64,000 nt of DNA from Paraphoma chrysanthemicola (Eukaryota > Ascomycota > Dothideomycetes > Pleosporales > Phaeosphaeriaceae). The stretch is from NCBI GenBank assembly GCA_020744225.1, contig JAGMWG010000009.1:1674001-1738000 (forward strand), written 5' to 3'. The notes under the pieces were generated by a model, which was given only the letters and a program-made list of their open reading frames with translations, made no database searches and was not told where the DNA came from. Below, in pieces: positions 41,428-53,839 of this stretch (position 1 is its first letter; every line of letters starts with the position of its first letter). The position numbers and the translations under genes were made by a program.

Positions 41428-44400
41428 TATGTTAAAATGAGTAAGAGTAGTACTAAGTAAAAGTAGCTAGCTTAGTAGTAGAGCTAGCTTAGTAGTAGAA
41501 TACGTTAGATAGTAGCTAAGAAGTTACTTTAATTAAGTACATAACCTTAAAAACACTATATAGAAGAGTGTATAGTTACGTATATAAATTATTACGTTAT
41601 GTAAACTCTAATAGAAGTAAAAAGAGATAAGAAAATAGAGCTTTGTAGTCTAGTAAGGCAATACACTAATAGGTTAGAGCGCCTAAAAGTTAAATTAAGT
41701 AACTTAAGGTAACTTATAGACAAGCTAATATAGCTATAAATTCAAAAGCTAGATAGGAATGTAGGTACTTTAAGACTAGACTAATATTACTTATAAGTTA
41801 CTGTATATTATTTTAGTAGGGCTTAAGAATTTAAGATGTTTAACGTTTAATAGAGAGCTATTAAGACACTAATAGATTAAGTATTACTAGTATTAAGCAC
41901 CTTAGCTATATATTAACTTCTTTAACAAGACTTTACTATAAAAAAACTTTAGAGAAGATCTTACTAGTATACTTTAGACTTAACTTTTCTTAAAATTAGT
42001 CTTAGATATATTTCTTTAAGATATATAACTTATAGAGCTATAACTAGTTACGTTAAGGTCTATTTTATGTAGAACACGAGTAAGTGTAGAATAATAACAA
42101 AGGTGTATACAAAAAGTAGAAACTATAAATACAAGTAAATATAGATATTAGTACTCTAGTTTTAGAATTAAAGCTATCTTGTAAAGTAAAGTTAGAAATT
42201 AATCTACTTATTATTAGCTGTATCTCTTCTAGTAATATAAGATGTAAAGAAGGTAGCCTACTAAACTACGTACTCTTACAATAAATACTAGTATATAAGT
42301 TACTTAGTATTATAAACGTTATATACTAAGCTTAGCTTTAGAATTTTCTATCTTTTAGTAACGCTAAGCAGCGCCTTCTCTAGACTCAAAATAAGTTCTT
42401 ATACTAAAACATCTATAGAGGTAGAATCTAGAATAGTGTCTAACGTAAGCGCTGTAGTACCTTATCTTTAGCTAAAGCACGCTTAATAACGTATACAAAA
42501 GCTAGAAAGCTCTAGCACTTACGTACGCGTAATAGTAGATAGTAGATTAGTATTTAGATACTTCTAAGAGTAAGGTAAGAATATTCTATTTAGTGTATAA
42601 TAGATATAGTAGTAGCAGTTTATTAGCTTAGCTACTATATTACTTAGGTCTTCTTACACTAATTTACTAACATAGAGCGTTCTATTTAGTAATTAAGTAC
42701 GCTAACTTTAAATAGAATAATAGCTAGAAACTAGCTAGACTAATACTAATTACTGTAAGTTACCTCTAGACACTTCTACTTTGCTATAAAACTACTGTAT
42801 AGAAAGTATTAGCTAACAAATAGTGTTCGAATTTAGCGTAGATTACTTTTAATTATTTAGACTCTTACTAGGTCTTCTCTTACGCTATAATAGATATATT
42901 TAGCACTTTAAATTATAATAGTAGTAAGAAGAGACTATATAAGAGCTTACGTTAAGCTTACTAAGAGTGTAAGAATAGTATATAAGTAGAAGAGATTAAA
43001 GACTACATTCTAATATAACTACTAGGTAAGAGATTAAAAATTAAGTAAACTTTAAGTCTATCCGAAATTAGCGCTATAAACGACTTAGAGCTAAACTAGC
43101 TTAGTTAGAGTAACGCTTACTTATTCTATATTAGAGAGTAGCTATACTAGCTTAAATAACTTATTAAGAGGTTTTTACGTTAAAGAACTTCTACAGCTAG
43201 TTTAAACGTAGACGTAGTATACAGCTCTATGCTTATTGAATCTAGTAATAAGGAATTAAATTTTGGCCTTCTAAAGATTCTAAGTAATACGTAAAGTATC
43301 TTACTACTTAGCTAGAGTATTATAAGTTAATTAAGCTAAACTCTCTAGTTATATACTTACTAAAATAGCTTAGTACGTAAATATAAACATTAGCTCTATC
43401 TATTTGTAAGTTAGTTAATAAGTAGGCTAATATAAAGTACTCTTACTGTAATGTTATCTAGTAATTATTAGTAGCTCTACTACCTTTATAGTATAATATA
43501 GATATTATTTATAAGTTCTTAAATAGCTAGATAGTCTTAGAAACTATATAGAAGTCTTCCTACTATATATTTATTAACAGAGATCTTTAATTATATACTC
43601 TAGATATAAAAGTTATTAGTTAGAAATAGCTTATTATTGTAGCTCGTACGCTTCTCTATCTAGCTATCTTAATCTACTTATTACCTCTAGACTTTAAGTA
43701 TTCCTATCTTACTAATATATAGTTACTAAATACTACTATATAGAGTTACGTATTAAACGTTACTATCTTAGTAATATTCTTAGATAAGATAATATTAACG
43801 CTGTACAAACTTAAGACGCTCTTATTACTTACTTTCTTCTATATAAACTTTGCTAACCTATAGTAATTATAGCTTATTATTTAGAGAAGCCTTAACCTAG
43901 TGTATCTCATAAGCTTCTACTGTATTATCGTATAGCTAGACTTTAACTTACTTATTCCTGTAGTAACTAGCGCGAAGATAATGTAGTACAGCTACATTAA
44001 TATAGACTATTACCTTAGACTACACTTACAGCTACTCTTTACTATAGATAACTATCTACTTTCTAATAATATAGACGTATATCTTATATATAAGGTAAGT
44101 GTTAATATAGTATTATAATAAGTTACTAAGCTTAACTGTAATGTATTACCTTAAGAGTATACTTTAGCACTTACTCTAGATAAGAAGCTAGAGTTAATTA
44201 TAATAAAGATGCTAAAGAAATTCTAGAAAGTACTAAATATATTATTAACTACATAGTTACCTAAGTCTTACGCTACGTTAGATAGATTAATAGTATAACT
44301 ATAGTACTTTAAGATAAAGATCTTTATCTACTTACCTTACTTACTCTATATAGTAAAGAATAACTAGTACTAATATTCTAAAGGTACAGCGCTATAAGCT

Positions 44401-45231
44401 AGCTAGAATATATTAATATAATAGTTTACTCTGTATAATACTGCTATCTAGACTTGTTTATCTTAATATTATATCTAATATAATAAATTATTCTAATATT
44501 AGAATAACGTACTATTCTAATATAATATTAGCTTAGTAGGTTAGCAGAGATAATATTAGAATAGTAGTTTTAGTAGATATAATATAGTATTAGATATATA
44601 GCTTAAGAGTAATATTTTATTTATTTCTAATCTAGATTATTATCTAAATTAACCTAAATACTACTGTTTATATTACTATTTATAACGAGCTCTCTATCTT
44701 TACGTAATAATAGTATAATAAGTTCTTTACGCAGCTAGTTACTAATATATTTAATCTTCTCTAGATTAGTATATAATATTCTTTTGCAATTCTATAATAT
44801 AGTACGTCTTACTCTACTAAATACTAACTTAGAATTAGTAGAACTAGGAGGTATAGATAGTATGTTAATAGCTATGCGACTAAGACGCGAATATATCTAA
44901 ATCTAACCTCTCTAACACTACTAGAGAAGAGAGAAGCCTTTAATCTTTATTAGCTAGGTGTAGATAAAGTTTCGAAGTTATCTACGTTTGTAGTAATGTT
45001 CTTAGTAACTATTATCTCGTCTAGAAGCTAATTAAGCTTGTCTAGCTACTCTTACTGCGAGTTAGATACTTTGCTTAGTAGCTAAACAGAGCTAAGAGTG
45101 TCTACTATCTTGTATTCTTTCTTCTAGATTATATAAGCGCGTGTAATAGCAGTTTCTGCTTATTTCTTCTTTTAATATATCTTAAGATATTACACTTACT
45201 TTAATAGATTAAGAATATACCTAGGTATATA
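41428..45231. repeat. Unassigned RIP-decayed repeats
   Basis: No intact gene. A coding-like plus-strand frame near 43.5-43.95 kb contains F-L-D-K-I-I-L-T-L-Y-K-L-K-T-L. It was compared with the Y-L-D-D-I-L motif of retrotransposon reverse transcriptases, but the match is too weak to call. Confidence 0.6.
44488..44507. repeat. 20-bp perfect palindrome in a palindrome cluster
   Basis: ttattctaatattagaataa is its own reverse complement. It lies among further copies of attctaatat/atattagaat between 44.46 and 44.58 kb, so this AT-rich region could form stem-loops or mark the end of an element. Confidence 0.7.
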
Positions 45232-47701
45232 GTTAAATATAGTTATTTAAGAAGTTATAACTATAACTATAAATAACTATAAAGCTTTAAATAATAACTT
45301 GTTATAACTATATAACTATACTATAACTATAGCCTAATTACTAATACTATAGGCTCTATAACTACTAAATTTTATCTAAAATCTCTTTATCTAGCTTATT
45401 CTTATTATTCTCTGCTACTATCTCTATTAGTAGGTCTATTTTATTAAGGTAATAAGACTAGATATAGCTCTCTTTAATCTAATTACTAATACTCTTAATT
45501 CTTTTAATATTAAGGTAGAATAGACTTAATCTATTCTAAGAGTAAGTTCTTCTAGATCTAGAAAACGCTCTTTCTAGCTCTAATAACTCTACTAGAATAA
45601 ATAATATTATTATAGCTATGCAGTAGAGCTAAGAATAGTAGAATTTCTATTTAGAATAGAACTACTATTTAAGAGAGCTGTAATTAATACAAAAGAGAGG
45701 TAATTTAATAAAGGCCTTAAAGTTATTATTATTATGTAAGTTAGCTATAATAACCTCTATACTCTTTATAAGTAAGTCTAGCTTAGTGCTACGTTTCTTT
45801 AAAGGCTTTACTAGTAGTAGTATTACTAAGAGTGTAAGAAGAGCGTCTAGTATAAGTACTATCTTAAAGTTTTTCTTCTAAAGTATATTAGTACCTTTAA
45901 TTATAGGTTTAATCTACACCTCTAGCTAATTCTTCTAAATATAGACTACTCTATAAGAGAAATTAAGAAGTAGAGCTATAGTATAAATAGGTACCTTCTT
46001 AGTTATATTGTAGTATTTATTAAGAACGAACTAGCCTATCTTAATAGTATAAACTATTCTAGAATTATAATAATTCTCTTAATAGTAGTATACCTAGTAA
46101 AATATTAGTATAGCGTCTCTAATAAGATAGTACTTAATCTTACTTTATTTCTCTTATAATAGGCAAGAAGAGTATTTATTAAAGAGAGTAATTATAAGAT
46201 AAATAACTTATCTCTCTCTATATATAATATTACTAAAGTAAATAGTTAGAGAAATGTATAGACTTTACATAGTAAATCTTAATTCTAAGCTAATAGCTAT
46301 AAGTTACTAAGAGCTGCCTTATAGTCTATTATAAAGGCTTTAATCTTAGACTGCTTTATAATAGCTCTATCTATAACTATATACTACAATAACTATCTTA
46401 TTTAATTATTAATTCTAAGTTAAAGGTTTACTTTATTATCTTAGATATCTATATATAGAGATAAACTATATAACTAAATAGCTAGTTTATAGAGTTTTTG
46501 TAAAGTAGGTATATTCTAAATACTAGAGAACTTATCGCTTATAGAGTCTTAGCTATCTTAGCTACCTTAGTAGTAAGTATACCTTTAGTCTAATTAACTC
46601 TCGTAAGATTTATCTAGCTGCGTATATTCTGTCTAGCGTCTCTATTACTAGGAGTTAAGAACTTTAGAAAACTATATAAGAAGCTTCTCTCTAGTAATAT
46701 TAGTAGTAGAAGTAAGAGTAGTAAGAAGAGCTTCTTTTAAGAACGCTAATAGAAAGACTTAAAGAGAGAGATTAATAATGTAACTAATGCATTAAATACA
46801 ACGTTGTTTAGCGCTAAATTAAACTTAACTAAGGTTAGTACTTAGAATTAAGCTTATATCTAAGCTTAAAGCTTTAATACACTTAGTACTTAGTAAGTAA
46901 ACGTAATTCTAGAGCCTCTAAGTAAGAAGAGAGTATTAATATAGAAATTCTATAGGTTAGATAAGATGTAAATAGAGCTAATACTAATTACAAGACTTTT
47001 CTTTATCTAGCCTCTGTAAAGTTTATAGTTTAAAATAATATATTAGATAGTAGTATAGTAAGATGTAATAAGTAGATCTCTAATAGCTAGGTTATATGCT
47101 AGTAATAGATTTCTTATTTTATTCTATTTAATAGCTAAGAAAGGTATTTAACGCTAAGTAAGTAGACTAATAATAGTCTCTTAATAAGCTTACTAATTAA
47201 AGCTATTTTAAAGACTACTCTAAGAGATAACAGACGTAAATATTAATAAAATCTCTTGCTATAGCGCTAGTGTTAATAAAGTAGACTAAGAGAATCTCTT
47301 AGGTAGTAAGTAAAGAGAGTTAATATGTTTAATAGTATTAGTTTAACACTCTATAGTCTAGGAAGTGCATTTCCTATAGATAAACTACTTTTAATACTAA
47401 ATTCTTAATTTGTAAGCTAGATTAAGTCTTTTAATATATTTAATTCTAAATATAACGTTAAAATATAATAGTATTATAAGTATTAATGTTGTAGGTGTAG
47501 TAGAAGTAAGACTAGATAAGATATCTAATAATATTATAGAGAAGAGTACGTTAAATAAGAGTAGTTAGAGCTAAATGCAGAATTTTTCTAGCTAGACTAA
47601 TACTAAGATACTAAGATAGTTATATATAGTTATAACTATACTAATAATAGAATATAGTTATAACTATATAATAATAGGTTTAGTATAGTTATAGTTATAA
47701 C
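45232..47701. mobile_element. Possible DNA transposon with subterminal repeats
   Basis: Clusters of the palindromic motif tatagttataactata and its parts occur at 45,232-45,331 and, in inverted orientation, at 47,616-47,701, about 2.3 kb apart. Just outside them, atacctaggtat (45,217) and gcttaggtat (ending 47,740) are also inverted. The middle holds decayed frames. No target duplication could be defined and no transposase family was recognised, so this is a candidate only. Confidence 0.35.
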
Positions 47702-47740
47702 AGAAACTAATTAATATAATAAGTTATAGTGCTTAGGTAT

Positions 47741-50700
47741 AGTAGCAGCTAGTTAAAAGCTTATTATTTTTAGATAAAGCTATTAATTTACGCCTAGTTA
47801 AAGATATTAATTTCGTTGTTGCAAATTAAGCTGTACACCTTCTCTACGATATAGTCTAGACTATTTAAGAACTTAACTAGAATAAGCTTAGACGTAGAAT
47901 TAGTTAGACCTACTAATAGAGTAATCTAACTAAATAAATAGTTCTTAAGATACCTTAGCTAGTAGGTTATTTCTAGCTATAGTAAGACCTCTGTCTAGGC
48001 TGTATTATTAAGAATAATATTATTAAGTTCTCTTATCTCTTAGTTATCTTCTTCTAGAGCCTTAATAGTCTAAATACAGATGTAATTAGCTTTAGATAGT
48101 GTCTTTACTATGCTCTAGCAGTGCATTATTTCTTCTACTTCTTAGAGTTTAGCTAGAGAGATAACTTCAAAATATTAACTCTTTAGTCTAAGATAAAGAA
48201 GTATTAACAAGAGACTAGCTTCTAGCGCAGACTAACTAGGTAGGCAGATTTAAATAGATATCTTAGCCTACGTTTACCTTCTAAATAGTTTACTCTATAA
48301 TATTTAAGTATAACTTTTTTAGAAGTATAAACATAAGAACACTTTAGGTATAAAATGCTATTACGCAGTAAAAGATCTAGTAAAGTAGTTATACTTACAC
48401 GTAGTGCTTAGAAGTATAGTAAATTAGAATTAATTAGATTCTTTTGCAGAAGCTCTTCTATAGTAATAAGTACTTTCTTTAAGAAACTAAGATATAAGTA
48501 GTTAGCGTAAAGCTGCGTTAAATAAGCTAAGTAGTATTTTAGCTTAATACCTGCACTATATAAGACGTAAACCTAAGTCTAGTAATCTTTAAGGTAGAAG
48601 AAGAAGTCTATTATAAGTTTAGATATATATAATATTTATCTAAAGAAAATAATATAGATAAAAGAGATATGTACGTACTACGTAATTATACGTATTATAG
48701 TATACTAATATAGTATTTATCTAAAAGAGATAGCTAGAGTTATAATTTTCTTCTTAAATTACCTTCTTATATACTACTATTAGATTAGATAAGATATTGT
48801 ATAGAATTAATAATTAATAATGTTAATTATTATGTGTGTATTCTGCTTACTTCTTACTACGTGTTCTAATTTTGTTCTTATTATTACACTTAAGCTTTAT
48901 ATTACTTAACTATTTCTAATTATAAAGATAGTAATACATAACACCTACTATCTAATAATAATAATAGTATTTAATAACAAAATAGTACGTTAAAGAAGCT
49001 ATTTTAGCTATAATTTATACGTAGAACTATGCTAAGATACTTAATAAAGAATGTTATCTAACAGCTCTTATAGCTACTTAGTATTTATTAGATAAATATT
49101 ACGCTATAACTTCTAATAGCTCTATTTACACAGCCTCTCTTCTTCTTTATCTCTTATTCTAGCTATAATATATAAAAGATAATAAGTAAAAGAGCTAGAG
49201 AGACTTAGCGTTAAAGGTAGTTAGAAAGCTCTAGAAGTAGAAGTACGTAAATTGTTAGATTAATAATTAACTAACTACTTATAGCACTGCTACGTTAGCT
49301 AAGCTATTTACCTTTAACTTAACTACTAGCTAGATAAAGTTAGCTGCCTCTATTACTAATAAGTTTAAATTATTTATTAATTAGGCTTAGATAATAGTAA
49401 CCTTAGGTACAATAGTATTAGACTAGTAGCTAGATCTAGCTTAGAAGAAGAATTATCTACGCCTTTACTATATAGTAATTATTATACTCTTAATTTTAGC
49501 TATAAGTGCTAGACTAGAGTATATCTTCTCTAGAGCTCGTTAGATAGTTATATAAACACGATTTTACCTTAGATTAGTAATAATACAGCTTATAGAGTGC
49601 CTTAAGAGCTAAATCTAAGCTAAAATTATGTTTTCTTAGCAGATTCTATTTAAAGAGACTAGTAGCAATTAGGTTCTAGAAGTAGACTAAACAATAAAAA
49701 ACTTTTACAAATTACCTATTTAGGAATAGTATGTAATTACTAAATAATTCTTAATAATAATAATATAAATAATATTCGAGCTTAACGATACTAACTAAAT
49801 AATATAGCTCTTATATTATTAAAAAATATTGTTTATAGCACTACTGTATTACTAACGTCTATGAGTAGATTTTTTAAATTAAAGAAACGCTCTTATATAC
49901 GCATAACATCTTATTTCTTAATAAATAGACTAAGCCTATTTTATAAATAAGCTTACATAGTACACTAATTTCTTAATTAACTTACTCTCTTAGTTCTTTA
50001 AATGCCTCTTGTAAAGAATTAGTAGATCTCTAGTAGATAATATTCTATATACTTAGAATAAGCTTCTTTATAAGAAGGTTATTTAGGTTTAGAATCTAAT
50101 ACCTCTAGCTAGAGTTAATCTTGCGTAAGAGATCTAAGAGACAGACTAGGTGCTCTAAAGAAAGTAGCACCTTAACTCTGTTATACACTATTTATTCTTT
50201 ATAACTCTCTCTATCTGTATTTAGGAAAAGAGTAGTAATTCTGTACGTTTTTAAGGTTAAGAACAGCTCTATCTTTATAGTATTAGAATCTAAATATAAA
50301 TTTATAGTAAAGAGAAATTAACCGTTTACCTTTTCTTTATTAGCTACTACTTGTTTTAAGAAAATTACATAAGTACGCTTAGTAGCAGCATTTTTCTACT
50401 TAGTTACTAAGATATTAGAGAACTATATAGCGTTATATTAGTATAAATCTTTGTTATAGCTCGATTTAAGCTAATCTAGTATAAGCTTATTGTTTCTAGG
50501 TGTAAGGTACAGTATCTAGGTCTCGAGACTGCTTACTTACTTGCCTAGCTCTATTCTCTAGTTAGCTACCTATTATATTAGGGAAAGAATTTTGCCTTAA
50601 TTAAGAGATATATAAATGCATCTCTACAGAGGCTAAAATTAGAAAAGAAGTAGACCTTAATATATACTTATAATGTAAAGTTAATTTGTACCTACAATTG

Positions 50701-51560
50701 TTTAATCTTAGAAATTAAGACTAAGAAACGAGTATACGCTATTAGACACAAGCTGTAAGAAAAACACCTCGCTATATAGCGTAGTTAAAGAGTTTACTAA
50801 GTTCTTAGCATCTTAACTAACAATAAACCTAGAAAATTTATCTAAGACTAATAAATTAGATATTATAGTATTACTCGTTATATGCGTCTGTGTTATTATA
50901 GAGATATACTCGTTAAGACTCTAGATACTCCTCTCTTATAGAGAACGTCGTACGCGATGTATATTATATTTATACAGAGATTCATTCTACTATTATATTA
51001 TTAGTATAGAGTCGTACTATAGAATAAAGGTTCTTGTATACCTAGCAGCAGTTACACAAATTTACTCTATTACCTGTATTTCTTAGCGCGTACTTAGATT
51101 AATAAGAAATAAGATTAAATCTTTTTCTAACAGTACTCTTTACACGCACCTCTCTGTTAAGTAAGCTTAGAATAAGGATTACTTATTTAATTAATAAGAG
51201 CACTTATAGATATATAAACGAGGAGAAAGGTAGAACCTGTAGCTAACGCGTTTATTTAATAACTTATAGTGATTAGAAACTTCTATATCTAGAGTAATGT
51301 ATTAGATAGTTTCGTTAATGCACGTAGAGCTTAACAGATATGCAGGAGCTAAATAAGACAAGAGCTAGTTTAGTCTGCTTATAGTGCTGTTGTTTTTGAG
51401 ACGTATACTTAGGCAGTAATTTAAAGATGCTTAAATGCTTTACTATACAGTAGTACATAATTTCTAGCTAACCTTGTCCTGTACTTCGGCTTTACACATC
51501 GTTGCTCTAAACTAGATAATTTATAGTAGAAGCTGTTATATACGCCTTGTTGTCTAACAC
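47741..51560. repeat. RIP-decayed sequence fading into normal DNA
   Basis: AT-rich with no gene. From about 50.5 kb the frequency of TG, CA and CG rises gradually, so RIP is weaker or the sequence is not fully repeated. No terminal repeats were seen. Confidence 0.65.
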
Positions 51561-53719
51561 CTTGTTAATGTTGAGAACTTAGAGTTGTAAGCTATAATTT
51601 TCTCGTGAAGTTAGCGCGGTTAGAACGTTGGGATGGGGCTGGTACCTGCGTTAGCTCCGAGACTCTGCTTGTCTTACTTCTATTCGTGTGACGAGAGCAC
51701 GATATTGGGACGGCGGCTTTTCGGTTCTTACCTTTCGGCCCTATAGACCTAGTAGAAGCTAAGGTTTGTTTAGTGAGGACAGGAGCAGCCGAGGATTTTG
51801 ACGAGGCGAAGCGCTAGACAGGGATACTGTGGGGCATTATATACTAGATTAGGTTAGGTTAGGCTCTATCTAATATCTTAAATGCCTCTCTCTTCCTATT
51901 ATACTGCTAAAATCTCCGTTTTAACTTTTCTCTGTGGTACTGCCGTTTGATATTGTACTGATATCCCTACAAGGTACAATATCCTACATCTTTTGATTGG
52001 CTGCGTGATGGCTATGTAATTCTATGCAACGACGATTAAACCTTTGCACGGTTCTGCCTCACCAAAAGTGCGCGGACAACGTTGGATGGTGTTTGTGTGC
52101 GAACGCAACAGTTTAACACTAAATGTAAGCTTGCTAATTGAATTAAGGTTTAGGTTTACGTATACCCGAACAACGTAAGTGCGAGACCGACATGTGCATC
52201 CGAGTGCGATACTGTCAGATGTTTCATGCCACTTTAATAAACCGTGTTCGCCTGCAGGGGCTTCTGTACATTTGCTTTGCGTCTTGATGTACTGTAACTC
52301 TATATGATTCTGGATTATCTATATGGCTCTTGAGGCGCAGTTATACTCTTGTGCGCTTGCAGTTTCCGCTTTTTGCATACTGCTTAGCTTTTATCCTACG
52401 CGGTCTATCGTCTCGCCTGGTGTGCACTTGCCCAAGATATCTTAGACTCTAGGCGTCTGACTTTGATTGGTTCGGAGATACTGTTGTCTGCTGACATAGG
52501 GCACTGCGCAAGAGCTAGCACGATTTGGGTAAGATGATTATTGGGAGAGAGAGGCTTGGCGTAATATGAAAGACTGATTACTTGTGAGAACCGGAAACTG
52601 CAAGTGCATTTGATACGGCGCGCAAGTATGTATTGCGCAAGTCTAACCGTGTGCAGAGCAGCATTTCCCGCATCCTCGATACTAGGCACCTATACCCATC
52701 GCGATTCCACCACTATTCCTGCCTGTATACCCGTATATAAGGCCTAGTGGGGATACCGCTGTCCACTCGGTTATCTGTCTTCCGTACGGAAGACGACTAC
52801 AAAAGACGGCAGTTGAGAAGAGGATCGCCGTTGTCAGGCCGAGCTGACAATGTATACTATCTTGCACCCTGATTAGTAGTTCAATGATCATACATACCTT
52901 TTTGGTTGCATGGCGTAGTAGTAGTAGTGCAGGACTGCGTTCTAACAGCCGGTGCAACGAGGCTATGCAGCTCCTAGTCCGTCCGAATGGAAAGGTGGGC
53001 AGGGGTAGGCTGGCGCGACCTGTTCTTCCCGCTTTTGAGATGCGTCTCTCGCGCTAAGGTGCGCGTTGCGGCAACGTGCGCATTGCGGGCACGAAAGCAT
53101 GGTTCCGCTAACTGTGCTGAGATTAACCCCCGACTAGCGGCATCGGCGGGCTCACTTCGTGTTCTGCAACAGACCGATCATTTCGCCACACTCAACGCGC
53201 GATTGGGGAGAGGGTCCGTCCTCTAACTTTATCGATTAGTTCGCTTAGCTCGGCATTGAAGATAATCGAGCTAGCATTCGTCCATCTTGTGCAGCGGATT
53301 ACTCACCACATAAAGTTGCTCTATATTCTCGAAGAAAATGCAAGATGCATGCTGATAGATTCAAAATTCTCACATACAATTCCAGTACAGCCTGGTCTCT
53401 CATTTGGTTTTAGTGCTTCATGAACTTACGTTCAAGGACACTGTAAATTGCCAATTTGTTCAGCGCACTGCTATCCTACGCGTGCGGGATGGACAATAAC
53501 GCGACTGCTTCTTGTGTTTGTAATCACTCAAGTTTGCTGGGCGAACGCAATTTCCCCATGCACATTCGCACAGCTCTTTATCATGACGTACCGGATTACT
53601 GAACCCATCGCGGATGCGGACGAATGGTGTTGATATAAGAGCCATTGATCTCGTCGTCAATGTGTATCATTAAACCAGTCTACTGCGTTATATTGAACTA
53701 GTTGACCCCATTACTCAAA
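51561..53719. other. Gene-free transition zone
   Basis: Composition changes to about 50 % G+C. No convincing gene. Open frames up to 94 codons exist on both strands (52,405-52,957 minus, 52,987-53,226 plus) but lack recognisable domains and splice context. The zone holds a (TTAGG)3 run at 51,849-51,863, a TATA-like tatataagg at 52,734-52,742 and an 18-bp palindrome at 52,777. Confidence 0.6.
52777..52794. promoter_or_regulatory. 18-bp perfect palindrome, possible regulator site
   Basis: gtcttccgtacggaagac is fully self-complementary and has CCG and CGG half-sites separated by two bases. Inverted CGG/CCG triplets are bound by fungal Zn2Cys6 regulators. It lies 36 bp downstream of a TATA-like tatataagg. 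No target gene is evident, so the function is speculative. Confidence 0.35.
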
Positions 53720-53817
53720 ATGTGGCAGCTACTGTACCTCTTCCTGCGTGAGTGAATTTGCTAGATCGCTAGGCTCAAGACTCAGCTGACCAAGATGAGT
53801 TGCAATGCTCCCACAAG
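53720..53817 (+). other. Candidate first exon and 70-nt intron of the hydrolase gene
   Basis: ATG at 53,720 starts a 28-nt exon that ends in the donor GTGAGT at 53,748. A branch-like gctgac lies at 53,785-53,790 and the acceptor is CAAG at 53,814-53,817. Splicing joins in phase with the downstream frame at 53,818. The resulting N-terminus, M-W-Q-L-L-Y-L-F-L-P-L-A-G, is a good secretion signal core. The next protein has six N-glycosylation sequons, which fits a secreted protein. This model would replace the first five or so residues of the unspliced start at 53,805. Confidence 0.5.
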
Positions 53818-53839
53818 CTCTCGCTGGACTCACTTTTAA
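53795..53839 (+). other. Short upstream ORF overlapping the unspliced start
   Basis: ATG at 53,795 in a fair context (A at -3) opens 14 codons in another frame and overlaps the ATG at 53,805. If the unspliced transcript were used, this frame would lower translation from 53,805. This is a further reason to prefer the spliced start at 53,720. Confidence 0.4.

Larger units (their letters stand above)
1..51560. repeat. RIP-mutated AT-rich transposon block
   Basis: Seen: over 51 kb with almost no CpA or TpG, very high TpA, retained CpG (many acgcg/gcgcg), and stop codons in all frames. ATG is rare because TpG has been converted to TpA. Known: this is the signature of fungal repeat-induced point mutation, which converts CpA to TpA on both strands of duplicated DNA. 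Several embedded elements are still recognisable and are listed separately. The right edge is blurred between about 50.5 and 51.6 kb, where CpA and TpG reappear. I expect heterochromatin and no expressed genes here. Confidence 0.95.

Noticed and set aside
43500..43950. F-L-D-K-I motif considered as a retrotransposon reverse transcriptase
   Set aside because: The surrounding residues do not match reverse transcriptase motifs, and RIP cannot easily explain the second Asp being Lys.
51849..51863. Three TTAGG units resembling a telomere repeat
   Set aside because: Fungal telomeres are normally TTAGGG, the run is only 15 bases and it is internal. Probably chance.
52405..53226. Open frames of 79-94 codons on both strands
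   Set aside because: No domains, no signal peptide, no splice sites, overlapping alternatives. Not convincing genes.
53448..53633. Frame with a hydrophobic stretch and cysteines that resembles a small secreted protein
   Set aside because: There is no ATG before the hydrophobic stretch; the only in-frame upstream option is TTG and a stop lies shortly before. No intron rescue was found.
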